Shown here piece by piece: positions 39,000-49,782 of a DNA stretch of 64,000 nucleotides. Below the pieces are notes generated by a model. The model saw only the letters and a program-made list of their open reading frames with translations. It was not told the origin of the DNA and searched no databases. Location: NCBI GenBank assembly GCA_040954595.2, contig CM082595.2:9424001-9488000 (forward strand), written 5' to 3'. How positions within the stretch are numbered: position 1 is the first letter of the stretch; each line of letters opens with the position of its first letter. The translations under genes were made by a program, and so were the position numbers. The DNA comes from Balanoglossus misakiensis (lineage: Eukaryota; Hemichordata).

Positions 39000-40000
39000 C
39001 CATCAACTGAGTATCATTCAAATACTCTGTGCACAGTGGGTAAAGACACATTTGGTTTTTTAGGAGACTTTCATCAGTTGTAGTAAAATACAACGTGACT
39101 ACACTATATACACCAATGAGAATGGCCATGTAATTCAGAGAGTGCTTGATATTAAAACTGTTTCATAGTTGTGGCCTTTACTGCTGATAATTAGGTTACC
39201 ATAGATACAAGCCCAATGCAACGTGACAGGGATAAACATATGCAAAGACAAGATTTAACCCCACCTCCATAATCAAAATACTACCACAGAGGGCGCTATA
39301 CTATATGACCATCAACTGAGTATCATTCAAATACTCTGTGCACAGTGGGTAAAGACACATTTGGTTTTTTAGGAGACTTTCATCAGTTGTAGTAAAATAC
39401 AACGTGACTACACTATATACACCAATGAGAATGGCCATGTAATTCAGAGAGTGCTTGATATTAAAACTGTTTCATAGTTGTGGCCTTTACTGATGATAAT
39501 TAGGTTACCATAGATAAAAGCCCAATGCAACATGACAGGGATAAACATATGCAAAGACAAGATTTAACCCCACCTCCATAATCAAAATACTACCACAGAG
39601 GGCGCTATACTATATGACCATCAACTGAGTATCATTCAAATACTCTGTGCACAGTGGGTAAAGACACATTTGGTTTTTTAGGAGACTTTCACCAGTTGCA
39701 GTAAAATACAACGTGACTACACTATATGCACCAATGAGAATGGCCGTGTAATTCAGAGTGCTTGATATTAAAACTGTTTCAAAGCTGTGGCCTTTACTGC
39801 TGATAATTAGGTTACCATAGATACAAGTGGAATGGAACCGGACAGGGATAAACATACAAAGGCTAGGTTAACCCCCCCCCAAATACTACCACAGAGGGCG
39901 CTATACTGATCATCAAGTCTGTACCATTGAAATAAATCTGTGCAGAATGGGTAAATTAGGCATTTGGTTCTTCAGATTTTCATAAGTTGCACTAAAATGC
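39000..40000 (+). repeat. 309-bp tandem repeat, second set
   Basis: Three units plus a diverged partial unit duplicate 35304-36310. Each full unit again ends with accacagagggcgctatact (boxes at 39287, 39596 and 39892). The C-run before the third box has 9 C instead of 12. Confidence 0.92.
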
Positions 40001-41559
40001 TATGTGGCCCACTACAAGGACAAATAAGTCAAAAATGGCAAATTTGACGTTTACTTTGAGGTTGGCATGGGGCAAACGAGACAATACAAGAACACTGAAA
40101 CTCAATTAGTGAAACACTAAAGTTGTACTTTATTTCTCTAACAAACTTAGAGAAAATTTACATGGCCATCTTTTTACTCAGAGACCTGATGTTGAATAGA
40201 AATGTGGTAGTGCAGGTCCACATGAGTGCCGTGTACTAGCCTCTCTCTCTGCAAATCCATCCACAACTTGCGTGCAGATAGTGGGAGTCTGATGTAAGCA
40301 ACTACTGCAGTTACAGTCAGGACGTAAGTGGGATAATTAAACAGCAGGGGATCATGCAATGCAAACACTTGAACTGGCCAGTAACGTTTGAATTGCTCAT
40401 TTGCATACAGTTTTTCAACTTTTTTCACAACGAAAGTTAAGCAACTAGCAACCCATTTCTGACAATTATTTCACCCCAGGCACATTACTGGTACTATGAG
40501 TGTACTACATGTGATTTTTCATGAAGTTTTATCGAGAAGAATTTCTTTACTTCCACTGACAAAATTGTGATCACGAAATTCAAAGTGACCTTGAAGTTAC
40601 AAAAAAAAAAATATCAGCCATACCCACACAAAAATTAACCCCCTCAGGTTTTAGAAACATTATTAAACTCCTCTATTCATAATTTTGACATGAATATATC
40701 CATGCCGAGAGTCAAGGACCACAATTTACTGTGCCATAGGTCAGTCCTGAGAAGTCAGTCAGCGTGAATAGTGTATAGACTCCGTATGTAATATGCTAAT
40801 GAGAGATAACGACGCGTTGAAAAGGAAGCCATTACGTCATGGGTTAACATGCGTTGACCTACTTCAATGCATACACATATGGCAAACACGGCTGTACTCG
40901 TCGATGGCGAAGGCAATTTTTACACCGTCATTACTCCACAACGGAGCGGCTCACACTATTATAATTTCACGGTAACTTAGTTCAATATCTTTCTAACCTA
41001 CCCAATTTTTTTCAAGACAAGAAATCTTTGCCGAGAGTCAAGGACCACAATTTAAACCAACATACCGAAACTGTCTTTCTCGGGAAAGCGTCGTTAAAAC
41101 TTCACGAAAAATCATCCTATCATTGACTATGGTGTTTCATACACGTCTTAGAAAAATGGGTGCACTACGATCACTTGTAGTACCGAAAATCTCCGTTTGA
41201 AAATTTTTCGAACTGGCCGTAACTGCCACTCAGCGACTTTCACATTCAAATAGATCTCTTTGATCTCACCGCCGTAATTACCCCACTTACGTCCTGACTG
41301 GTTAATACTTACAAAGTGTATTACCTCCAACACCCCATGGACGGTATCATGTCATCACCAGTAGCTATAGGTTCTTTTAACACCTTGAGAGAAAAAAATG
41401 GATTGTTACTGATAGATTACAAAACACTGACAATACAAGAGTGGGAGGGGTAAGGTTTGTTGAGAGCAGTTGTTTTTTGCTAAAAATTAGTGAAAATATG
41501 AAATTATTGACATGTAGGATTTCAATTTTATGATGTAAGAGTATTTTATAATATCTCAC

Positions 41560-41731
41560 CGGGACTTCAGTTGTCGCTGTAGTATTTAACCCAAGTTTAA
41601 CTGTGCCACCCACGTCCATGCATGGCAAGGTTTTCTCTCCCAAAAGTTTCAGTTTGGTATCCCAGTTACCATCAGTTGCACTTACTCCACGCCTTCTAAG
41701 TTGAATGCGATTTACCATCACAGGATTCATA
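41560..41731 (-). pseudogene. Broken OB-fold exon C paralogue (copy 2)
   Basis: Duplicate of 37868-38039 with the same internal deletion and frameshift, flanked on the minus strand by the same acceptor-like and donor-like bases. Confidence 0.65.
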
Positions 41732-41862
41732 CTGTGGTGCAAAGACAATTAAAAACATCGATTGTAAGTCATTTAGTAGTGATACCATTGTGACCAAACC
41801 TCGTTTTAAAATACATGTAATCTGTACTCGAAACTATCATTTTTTTCTTTCTAGAATATTAG

Positions 41863-42202
41863 AACGCGCTCAAAAATAAAAATGCGACCTGTAAGCGAGT
41901 GCCGCGTTTCAATTGGTACTGACGATAAACACCGCCACTCGGAGATAAAATCAACGTTTTTTTTTTTAATGCAAGTGAACGCATGGAGGCGGCCATATTG
42001 AATTTAGGTTACATCCCAAGACATTCCGACTGGGCTTCAGGTGGATTCGGGAAAGGTCTCTAAAACATAATCGGTCATCCAATTTTGTATACTAAATTTC
42101 TAAAAATGTAGGACATGGGAGGTTAACATACCAACAATGACTACACACAAAAAAGGGCCCAGGCGTTTCGGGGTGCGATTGTTACGTACCTTAGCTCCAT
42201 CA
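41863..42202 (-). repeat. Left arm of an exon-enclosing inverted repeat
   Basis: This pairs with 42441-42778 in opposite orientation over about 340 bp with roughly 80% identity by eye. Shared blocks are gagtgccgcgttt, gacgataaaca, gcatggaggc, cgggaaaggtctctaaaa, aaatttctaaaaatg and tttcggggtgcgatt. The intervening loop is the exon B fragment. A transcript through both arms would form a long hairpin. Confidence 0.75.
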
Positions 42203-42212
42203 TCTGCAACCA

Positions 42213-42452
42213 TGCAGCCAAGGAGTGGCAGTGAAATTGTGCCTCATTGAGGATACAGTCTAGATCCGGAATTCAGCCAACGGCAAACTGTTTAGCGTGC
42301 CTTGTATGCAGCAGGATGGCAACGTTCTGGAACTTAAATTCTGGAAAGAAAATCCGAAATAGCTGAACAGATAACAGAAGAGAGAATACATACAGCTCCG
42401 CAACTTTTCCACTGGAAGATATAATACCATTTGCCTCTATGATAGAGCAAAG
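42213..42452 (+). pseudogene. Exon B pseudo-exon with intact donor
   Basis: This is the plus-strand copy of exon B (47505-47716). It has an early stop (cctcattga), like the copy at 38521. Its 3' end is preserved: gatagagcaaag followed by donor gtatgt. Between tggaag and taatacc it reads atat where exon B reads aga, so the two copies carry different small length changes at the same spot. It is followed by a 428-bp intron-like stretch leading to exon A. Confidence 0.6.
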
Positions 42453-42778
42453 GTATGTTATAATCGCACCCCGAAACTTATGGGCCTTTTTTTGCCGTAG
42501 TCATTTCGGGTATCTTAACCTCCCATCTTCTGCATTTTTAGAAATTTACTCTACAAAATTGAATGACCCATTACATTTTAGAGACCTTTCCCGAATTCAA
42601 CCGAAGCCTAATCGGAAGGTCTTCGGATGTAATCCAATATGGCAGCCTCCATGCGATCACGTACATTGAAAATCCATTGATTTCATCGCCGATTACCGAT
42701 GTTTATCGTCAATACCGATTCAAACGCGGCACTCGTTTACAAGTCGCATTTATTATTGATCGCGTTCCAATATTTTAA
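42441..42778 (+). repeat. Right arm of the exon-enclosing inverted repeat
   Basis: Partner of 41863-42202. Most of it is the intron that follows the exon B copy, starting at donor gtatgttataatcgc. It ends near gatcgcgttccaatatttta. Confidence 0.75.
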
Positions 42779-42880
42779 ACAAACTAGATTACTGATAAAA
42801 ATGCTCAAAATTTTTCCTCCAAATGCCACCTTTACGGATTCAGTCACACAACTTACAGACTACGCCAAACTTTTTTCCAG

Positions 42881-43021
42881 ATCATACCTTGCGGGCGAAA
42901 AGCGATGGATATACCTGAAAAATTTGTAACAGAATTGTATCATCCGCCACAAATAATGATATCAGAAGTCGAGATATCTCCACAGAAGAAGAGGGTGTGC
43001 GTTGTAGGAAAAGTCCATGAT
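42881..43021 (+). CDS. Exon A: N-terminal half of an OB-fold domain (partial gene)
   Basis: This 141-bp exon is bounded by acceptor ttttttccag and donor gtgagt, in phase 0 at both ends (47 codons, no stop). It encodes a stretch starting IIPCGRKAMDIPEKF and ending ISPQKKRVCVVGKVHD. The last part has the character of the first two strands of an RPA-like OB fold (a hydrophobic strand, a basic turn, then a V-x-GKV strand). Exon C, which begins in phase 0 and supplies the remaining strands, would join it in frame. The exon lies on the plus strand after the exon B copy at 42213. The next 4.5 kb is an intron or gap filled by a long-TIR element. Function (single-strand nucleic-acid binding) is inferred from fold pattern only, and whether it is expressed is unknown. 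Confidence 0.55.
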
Positions 43022-43164
43022 GTGAGTACTGTCAAATGTTGCACAAATAGCCGTTAAACCTGAAATAGAGATTGAAAGTGGATATTGTTTTACACAATTT
43101 TTGAACATTGAAGTAAAGTATTAGAATGATGGAATCCGATAAAAAAGTGAGTTGGTAATTTCGG

Positions 43165-45228
43165 CATCCGACTTCGTTATTAAAAATGGAAAGGTTTGCG
43201 ATTCGGTTCAAGTAGTATTTGCAAGTTTGAAAGGAAATATTTCATTGAAGTACAGTGGCAACTACTGCATTATTGAGAATCTTTGAAATGTTGATGAACG
43301 GAGACTTATAATAGAATAAATGAAAACCTACCTTTAACGGTGTTAGGGTTACTACACCTGACAGACCGCTGGTCTGCGTCCGACCGATTCTGAGCTCCTA
43401 GCTCTTGTGGAGACATGCGGAGGTACAGCGGGTTAACGGTTAGGAAGTGTTGATGAAAGGAATGATTATTTACATAGGCCAATCAGGATCCTGGAGTTAG
43501 ATATTCGAGTGAAATGGTGGAAAAACGGGAATGCCGATTGGTTCAATTTAACCGGAGGGAAATTGCTACATTATATGACGTCAGTTGCGAACGATAATGC
43601 ATATATTAAGCTAAGGTTGAATCCGGTTTTTCCATCAAGCACAAGCATATTTCAGTCATAAAAAAAACGAAGAGAATAACACTAAAAAAATATTTCCTTT
43701 TTAAAAACTTCACTATAGCATTATTATAATGATGTACGTCGTACATAAAATGATACACGTGACATCGACTTGTTCAGAGTTTTAAAACAGGTAGAGAGTG
43801 CCCATGGGTAACCCGAAAACACACAAACCGGGTAAAAAATGAAAGTCCTGCGAAGGCCAGGAGTATACACTGAAAAATTACAATAAATCTAGTACAAAAG
43901 TTTGTATCCTCACGAATAATTAACTCTGATTGCATAAGTATATTTCCGTCTCATTACCTTCTGAAAGCAAATCACTCACTTGCCGGTAAAAGTTGAGTAA
44001 AATACTACATCTAAACTGCATAGCGATGGCGGCCCATAAAAATAATTGCCCAGTGTCCCACTCGCAATGCACAACTTTTTAGGCCAAGTGCTAATGATAT
44101 TCGAATTTTCGAAGGTTACGCAATATACACATACATGTATAAATATTAATTTATGAACAATTTCCAGTGTTCACGCTGGGATTTCTTTCGTTCTAGTTTA
44201 CTCGTTATATAATGTACCAATTCCCTCCGGTAAGTTGAGCCGATTCCCATCACTTTGAGCCAATCGATATTCATGGTTTTTCAGCATTTCAGTCGACTAT
44301 ATTTACACCTGTTGCATGTCTTTGCAGTTTTTGACTTGACGCTTACAACCGAGTCGCACCGCACGCAGTACTATCTTGTTGTCTTCATGTTTAGTTGTTG
44401 TTTTGCGCACACTATTTGCACAAAAATATCTGCTCGTTTTGTTATCAACGATCGAGTATATGTTAGGAAGTCCGACATAGAGAACTTTGTTCTAAATATT
44501 CAATGCCCCACAAATGATATACTAGACTGCTCGACACAACACACCCCAGCCATACTCCATTAGTACACGCCACAAACACCGTATTTATACAGCCTGAGGG
44601 ATTTCAGCTTCGAACTTATTGCCCAATCATATTCGACTATTTCCAACCAATCCCCTTCTGACTAATTGACCAATCACACGCTTCGAGCATAATTTCCAAA
44701 AAAGGGAAAACTAACGAATTTGCTATATCTTTCCGGTTTCATCTTCAACAGTTTCTAACATTTTTTTGGACCCCCCCCCCCCTCGATAAACACCCATACT
44801 CAAAGGGTAACTTCATTTAATTGTCAGTAAATAAAATCAATTCACAGTCTTATTACATGTACTATTTATAATATACTCAAATTTCCACTACAAAATATCT
44901 GTATATGTGCGTTAAATTCTGAAATCTTTCCACCCAAACCTCTAGTTATGCAAATTTAAATTGCTGTCTGTTGCGTTCGCCTACGGTTTCTCATTTTCGG
45001 ACATTCGAATCTAACTCCTGATTGGCCTATAAACTTATTTCTTTCATCAACACTTTCTAACCGTTAACCCGCTGTACCTCCGCATGTCTCCACAAGAGCT
45101 AGGAGCTCAGAATCGGATGAACGAGACAAGCGGTCTCTCACGTTTAGTAACCGTAACACCGTTAAAGGTAGGTTTTCATTGATTCTAATAAGTCTCCGTT
45201 CATCAACATTTCAAAAATTCTCCATAAC
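43165..45228 (+). repeat. 2066-bp tandem duplication inside the element, copy 1
   Basis: The unit starts catccgacttcgttatt and ends attctccataac. It holds an outer arm segment, a left arm, about 1.5 kb of AT-rich interior and a right arm (about 45002-45228). A 102-residue hydrophobic frame at 44255-44563 begins with TTG and is identical in both copies. I see no family signature and treat it as chance. A C-run lies near 44770. Confidence 0.85.
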
Positions 45229-47294
45229 CATCCGACTTCGTTATTAAAAATGGAAAGATTTGCGATTTGAGATTCGGTTACCATTTGCAAGTTTGAAAGG
45301 AAATATTTCATTGAAGTACAGTGGCAACTACTGCATTATTGAGAATCTTTGAAATGTTGATGAACGGAGACTTATAATAGAATAAATGAAAACCTACCTT
45401 TAACGGTGTTAGGGTTACTACACCTGACAGACCGCTGGTCTGCGTCCGACCGATTCTGAGCTCCTAGCTCTTGTGGAGACATGCGGAGGTACAGCGGGTT
45501 AACGGTTAGGAAGTGTTGATGAAAGGAATGATTAATTACATAGGCCAATCAGGATCCTGGAGTTAGATATTCGAGTGAAATGGTGGAAAAACTGGAATGC
45601 CGATTGGTTCAATTTAACCGGAGGGAAATTGCTACATTATATGACGTCAGTTGCGAACGATAATGCATATATTAAGCTAAGGTTGAATCCGGTTTTTCCA
45701 TCAAGCACAAGCATATTTCAGTCATAAAAAAAACGAAGAGAATAACACTAAAAAAATATTTCCTTTTTAAAAACTTCACTATAGCATTATTATAATGATG
45801 TACGTCGTACATAAAATGATACACGTGACATCGACTTGTTCAGAGTTTTAAAACAGGTAGAGAGTGCCCATGGGTAACCCGAAAACACACAAACCGGGTA
45901 AAAAATGAAAGTCCTGCGAAGGCCAGGAGTATACACTGAAAAATTACAATAAATCTAGTACAAAAGTTTGTATTCTCACGAATAATTAACTCTGATTGCA
46001 TAAGTTTATTTCCGTCTCATTACCTTCTGAAAGCAAATCACTCACTTGCCGGTAAACGTTGAGTAAAATACTACATCTAAACTGCATAGCGATGGCGGCC
46101 CATAAAAATAATTGCCCAGTGTCCCACTCGCAATGCACAACTTTTTAGGCCAAGTGCTAATGATATTCGAATTTTCGAAGGTTACGCAATATACACATAC
46201 ATGTATAAATATTAATTTATGAACAATTTCCAGTGTTCACGCTGGGATTTCTTTCGTTCTAGTTTACTCGTTATATAATGTACCAATTCCCTCCGGTAAG
46301 TTGAGCCGATTCCCATCACTTTGAGCCAATCGATATTCATGGTTTTTCAGCATTTCAGTCGACTATATTTACACCTGTTGCATGTCTTTGCAGTTTTTGA
46401 CTTGACGCTTACAACCGAGTCGCACCGCACGCAGTACTATCTTGTTGTCTTCATGTTTAGTTGTTGTTTTGCGCACACTATTTGCACAAAAATATCTGCT
46501 CGTTTTGTTATCAACGATCGAGTATATGTTAGGAAGTCCGACATAGAGAACTTTGTTCTAAATATTCAATGCCCCACAAATGATATACTAGACTGCTCGA
46601 CACAACACACCCCAGCCATACTCCATTAGTACACGCCACAAACACCGTATTTATACAGCCTGAGGGATTTCAGCTTCGAACTTATTGCCCAATCATATTC
46701 GACTATTTCCAACCAATCCCCTTCTGACTAATTGACCAATCACACGCTTCGAGCATAATTTCCAAAAAAGGGAAAACTAACGAATTTGCTACATCTTTCC
46801 GGTTTCATCTTCAACAGTTTCTAACATTTTTTTGGACCCCCCCCCCCTCGATAAACACCCATACTCAAAGGGTAACTTCATTTAATTGTCAGTAAATAAA
46901 ATCAATTCACAGTCTTATTACATGTACTATTTATAATATACTCAAATTTCCACTACAAAATATCTGTATATGTGCGTTAAATTCTGAAATCTTTCCACCC
47001 AAACCTCTAGTTATGCAAATTTAAATTGCTGTCTGTTGCGTTCGCCTACGGTTTCTCATTTTCGGACATTCGAATCTAACTCCTGATTGGCCTATAAACT
47101 TATTTCTTTCATCAACACTTTCTAACCGTTAACCCGCTGTACCTCCGCATGTCTCCACAAGAGCTAGGAGCTCAGAATCGGATGAACGAGACAAGCGGTC
47201 TCTCACGTTTAGTAACCGTAACACCGTTAAAGGTAGGTTTTCATTGATTCTAATAAGTCTCCGTTCATCAACATTTCAAAAATTCTCCATAACC
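45229..47294 (+). repeat. 2066-bp tandem duplication inside the element, copy 2
   Basis: The second unit starts with catccgacttcg at 45229. Differences from copy 1 are few, for example aactgg for aacggg, tattctcac for tatcctcac, tgctacatc for tgctatatc, and a shorter C-run. At its right end it continues cagtagttgccactg, completing the outer inverted arm. Confidence 0.85.
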
Positions 47295-47504
47295 CAGTAG
47301 TTGCCACTGTGCTTCAATGAAATATTTCCTTTCAAACTTGCAAATGGTAACCGAATCTCAAATCGCAAATCTTTCCATTTTTAATAACGAAGTCGGATGC
47401 CGCAATCACCAACTCACTTTTTTATCGGACTCCATCATTCTAATACTTTACTTCAATGTTCAAAAATTGTGTAAAACAATATCCACTCTCAATCTATTTT
47501 TCAG

Positions 47505-47716
47505 GTTTAACGGCGTTATGGCATCCCCGGCTCCCGGTCCCTCATCCCCAACCAGCCAAGGCGTGGCACTGAAATTGCGCCTCATGGAGGATGTCGAGAT
47601 CCGGAATTCCGCCAACGGGAAACTGTTTAGCGTGCCTTGTATGCAGCAGGATGGCAACGTTCTGGAACTTTTCCACTGGAAGAGATAATACCATTTGCCT
47701 CTATGATAGAGCAAAG
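47505..47716 (+). CDS. Exon B: short N-terminal exon of the OB-fold gene family (possibly broken)
   Basis: An acceptor (tctatttttcag) precedes gtttaacggcgtt and an ATG at 47518. The frame encodes a Pro/Ser-rich start (MASPAPGPSSPTSQG), then a hydrophobic/acidic segment (LKLRLMEDVEIRN) and -KLFSVPCMQQDGNVLELF-, and stops at 47686-47688 (taa). A good donor, gcaaag/gtacgt, follows at 47716/47717, and another frame from 47684 stays open to it in phase 0. The stop therefore looks like the result of a small length change near 47683, where the copy at 42213 differs too. If real, the product is either a 56-residue peptide or a longer protein continuing into exon A or C. Copies at 38521 and 42213 are more damaged. 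I do not recognise the domain. Confidence 0.45.
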
Positions 47717-48133
47717 GTACGTTATAATCGCACCCCGTAACTTATGGGCCTGACTTTTTTTTTGCCGTAGTCATTTTGGGTATCTTAACCTCCCATCTTC
47801 TACATTTTTAGAAATTTACTCTACAAAATTGAATGACCCATTACATTTTAGAGACCTTTCCCGAATTCAACCGAAGCCTAATGGGAAGGTCTTCGGATGT
47901 AATCCAATATGGCAGCCTCCATGCGATCACGTACATTGAAAATCCATTTATATGATACAACCATGCCTTGTCAACTCACCTCGGGTCAAAATTACTGCCA
48001 TCGATTCATCATTTTGCAGTTCAAATTTTAAAAAGCAACTGACAAAAAACAACCACTCTTGCACTATTTCTCCACAACATTTACTACTCGTAATTATTAA
48101 CATTCAATGTTTTCCATTTTATTTCCACTACAG
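47717..48133 (+). other. Intron-like stretch between exon B and exon C
   Basis: This starts gtacgttataatcgcacccc and ends ctttattttccactacag-like sequence (acceptor ...tttccactacag at 48133). Its first 230 bp match the inverted-repeat arms at 41863 and 42441. The rest is specific to this copy. Confidence 0.6.
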
Positions 48134-48340
48134 TATGAATCAGTGACACATACATCGAATTCTACAAAGAGACGTAAACTGACCATAACTGATGGCACAA
48201 GAGATGCTGAAGTCAACCTTTGGGGTGAGAAAACAGCGCTGCCACTGGATGTAGGTGCCACAGTTAAACTAGGCCAATTGGTTATCAACAGATATAAAAC
48301 ATCGTCCACATTAAATACAACAGCGACAACTGAAGTGGAG
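48134..48340 (+). CDS. Exon C: C-terminal half of an OB-fold (RPA-like) domain
   Basis: This 207-bp exon (69 codons, phase 0 at both ends) lies between acceptor tttccactacag and donor gtgaga. It encodes YESVTHTS, a basic KRRKLTI strand, DGTRDAEVNLWGEKT, the loop DVGATVKLGQLVINRYK and the closing LNTTATTEVEV. The order D-x-T-x-x-x-E-V-x-L-W-G, then V-G-x-x-V-x-L, then a serine/threonine-rich last strand is what RPA-type OB folds show. Exon A would supply the missing first strands in frame. The frame also reads on past the donor without a stop into 48341-48775, so either the donor is unused or the downstream sequence entered the intron. Single-strand DNA or RNA binding is the likely role. RPA-like OB genes also occur as cargo of some Helitrons, but I see no Rep/helicase here. 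Confidence 0.6.
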
Positions 48341-49782
48341 GTGAGACATAAAATACTGTTCCTGATGCTCCGTGAGAACTGTCAGGTAGCCACGGTTCTA
48401 GGCGACATAGGATGGATGTCCACGGTACGGGAGGAGGCCATGCATGTATACGGGAAGGAAAAGACCGAAGCCAACCTGCCCGTACCATCCGACGCAGCCA
48501 TAAAAACCTGCACACTACCTCGGGAGTTCAATCCAGGCCGCGTACGTGGGGGATTCGTTGGCCATACCTCCCCGCAAGAGCCCACAAGAACCACCACCGC
48601 AGCTGACGACCTGGAGGAAACTTTGAGCATCTTCCGGGATCCGCAGCTGGAAAAGCAGGTACTCGGTGGTGACAAGGACCAGGCGATGGAGGTGTCGGAA
48701 GGGCCAGACCCACCCCGCACCCGTGTATCACCCCCAATAGCAGTAGCGAGAGACGGGGGAAACCAACGGCTGCTGTAGGAGCCATCACCCCCACGCCAAG
48801 AAATGCTGCCGCTGCAGTCACTGATCAACCCATTGGAGCTGGAGGCGACGTTGGAGGCGGGGGAATATCTAATCCCCTGGGAACTTCGACGCCACCCCGG
48901 CAGCCCTACTAGGTCCAGATCCCCAACCCGGTCGCCGCGACCGGAGCGTTCTCGAGAGGAAAGGCGGGACCGCCCACCTTCCCGTGAACGACCATCCTTT
49001 TCACGCTGGGGAGATCTCAGCCCCAGACGTCGATCACCGATCCGGTATCCAACGCCGGAACCGCCCAAAGAAGACGAACGCCGCTGGAGGAGCGCCAGGC
49101 CGGCCTGAAGGAGCCCCCTATCCTCTGTTCCACATTACTCATCAGGCCCTTCTCCATGTCCGTTCCCGGGAGGCCGGAGGTCCACGCGCAAACTGAAGAA
49201 ACACGCCTTTCAGTGCCACCTTCCAGTTATTTTTACTGAGAAGCCGGTAGTATTCCGCGAGCGGGACGCGGTGGAGGCGTTAGAGAAACTCACCTATACT
49301 GGCTGTGTGGTCCAGGAAATGAAATACCCGACCTGCTAGACTTCTATATCCGCAGGGGCGGACCTGGACGGATCCCTACGGAATCCTTTTGTTCACCGGA
49401 GTCCATGGTGATGATGAAGCGCCTGTGCGTCTTCCAGGGGTGGGAGGTGCCGAACAGGTTCCGACTGAGCTCCCCCACCACACCAGCGATTCTCATCCAC
49501 TGGCGTGTCCTTAGCATACTGCTGAGGTGGGTATCCCAATCACGACAGGAAGAATTCCGGGAAATCCGACCTCACCGAAAAACATCATCAATCCAGACAC
49601 AGCAACCAGAGAGGACGGGGGCGGAAGCAGTCGCACAGAATCCATCGACGCAGGGGGAGCGAGGACGCGCCAGGGGTTTTTGATGCATTTTTTATCCCCC
49701 AAGCGTGCGCGGAGGAGTGCCGAGTGGAAGACGCGCCCACCACCATAGATGACCTCACTGACTACGATGTTGGTGTCCCCCC
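48341..49782 (+). pseudogene. GC-rich, frame-broken long coding region with an Arg/Ser-rich segment
   Basis: Base composition jumps to GC-rich just after exon C. One plus frame, the same as exon C, is open from 48341 to 49341 except for TAG at 48776-48778 and TGA at 49106-49108. It then shifts near 49320-49340 to a second frame (open to about 49680, with MKRLCVFQGWEVPNRFRL and ILIHWRVLSILL) and near 49600-49670 to a third (GVFDAFF, then TIDDLTDYDVGV). That order suggests one former protein of roughly 480 residues. About residues 180-250 are rich in R, S, P and E (RSRSPTRSPRPERSREE). No known domain is recognised. The start of the donor-side intron also occurs in the minus-strand copies (gtgagatattataaaatact), so this block probably entered the intron later. 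The gypsy element sits in its 3' end. Confidence 0.55.

Larger units (their letters stand above)
38717..42412 (+). repeat. 3.7-kb tandem segmental duplication, copy 2
   Basis: This is the second copy of 35022-38716. Unlike copy 1 it continues past caactt into ttccactggaagat, the native continuation of exon B. This suggests that the right edge here is ancestral and the 38716/38717 joint is derived. Confidence 0.9.
43050..47514. mobile_element. Long inverted-repeat element lodged between OB exons
   Basis: The ends are inverted repeats: gccgttaaacctgaaa at 43050 pairs with tttcaggtttaacggc ending at 47514. The arms extend about 450 bp inward (43050-43508 and 47068-47514), sharing gaaatatttcattgaag, gtggcaactactg, gttgatgaacggagac, ctacctttaacggtgtta, agctcctagctcttgtgg, catgcggaggtacagcggg and ggccaatcagga. 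The right end overlaps the splice acceptor of exon B (ttttcag at 47498-47504), and the left end holds an inverted copy of that acceptor. The interior contains no transposase. I saw no clear target duplication. It could be a fold-back transposon or an inverted duplication of host intron. Confidence 0.7.

Noticed and set aside
44255-44563. 102-residue hydrophobic frame, present twice
   Set aside because: It begins at TTG, has no signature, and its conservation only reflects the recent tandem duplication.
48134-48340. Helitron, because RPA-like OB domains are Helitron cargo in some genomes
   Set aside because: No Rep/helicase frame, no TC...CTRR ends with a 3' hairpin were seen; kept only as a possibility in the exon entry.
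48382-49068. 228-residue minus-strand Ser/Gly/Arg-rich frame
   Set aside because: It is the antisense of the GC-rich plus-strand coding block and shows the low-complexity composition expected of such a shadow.
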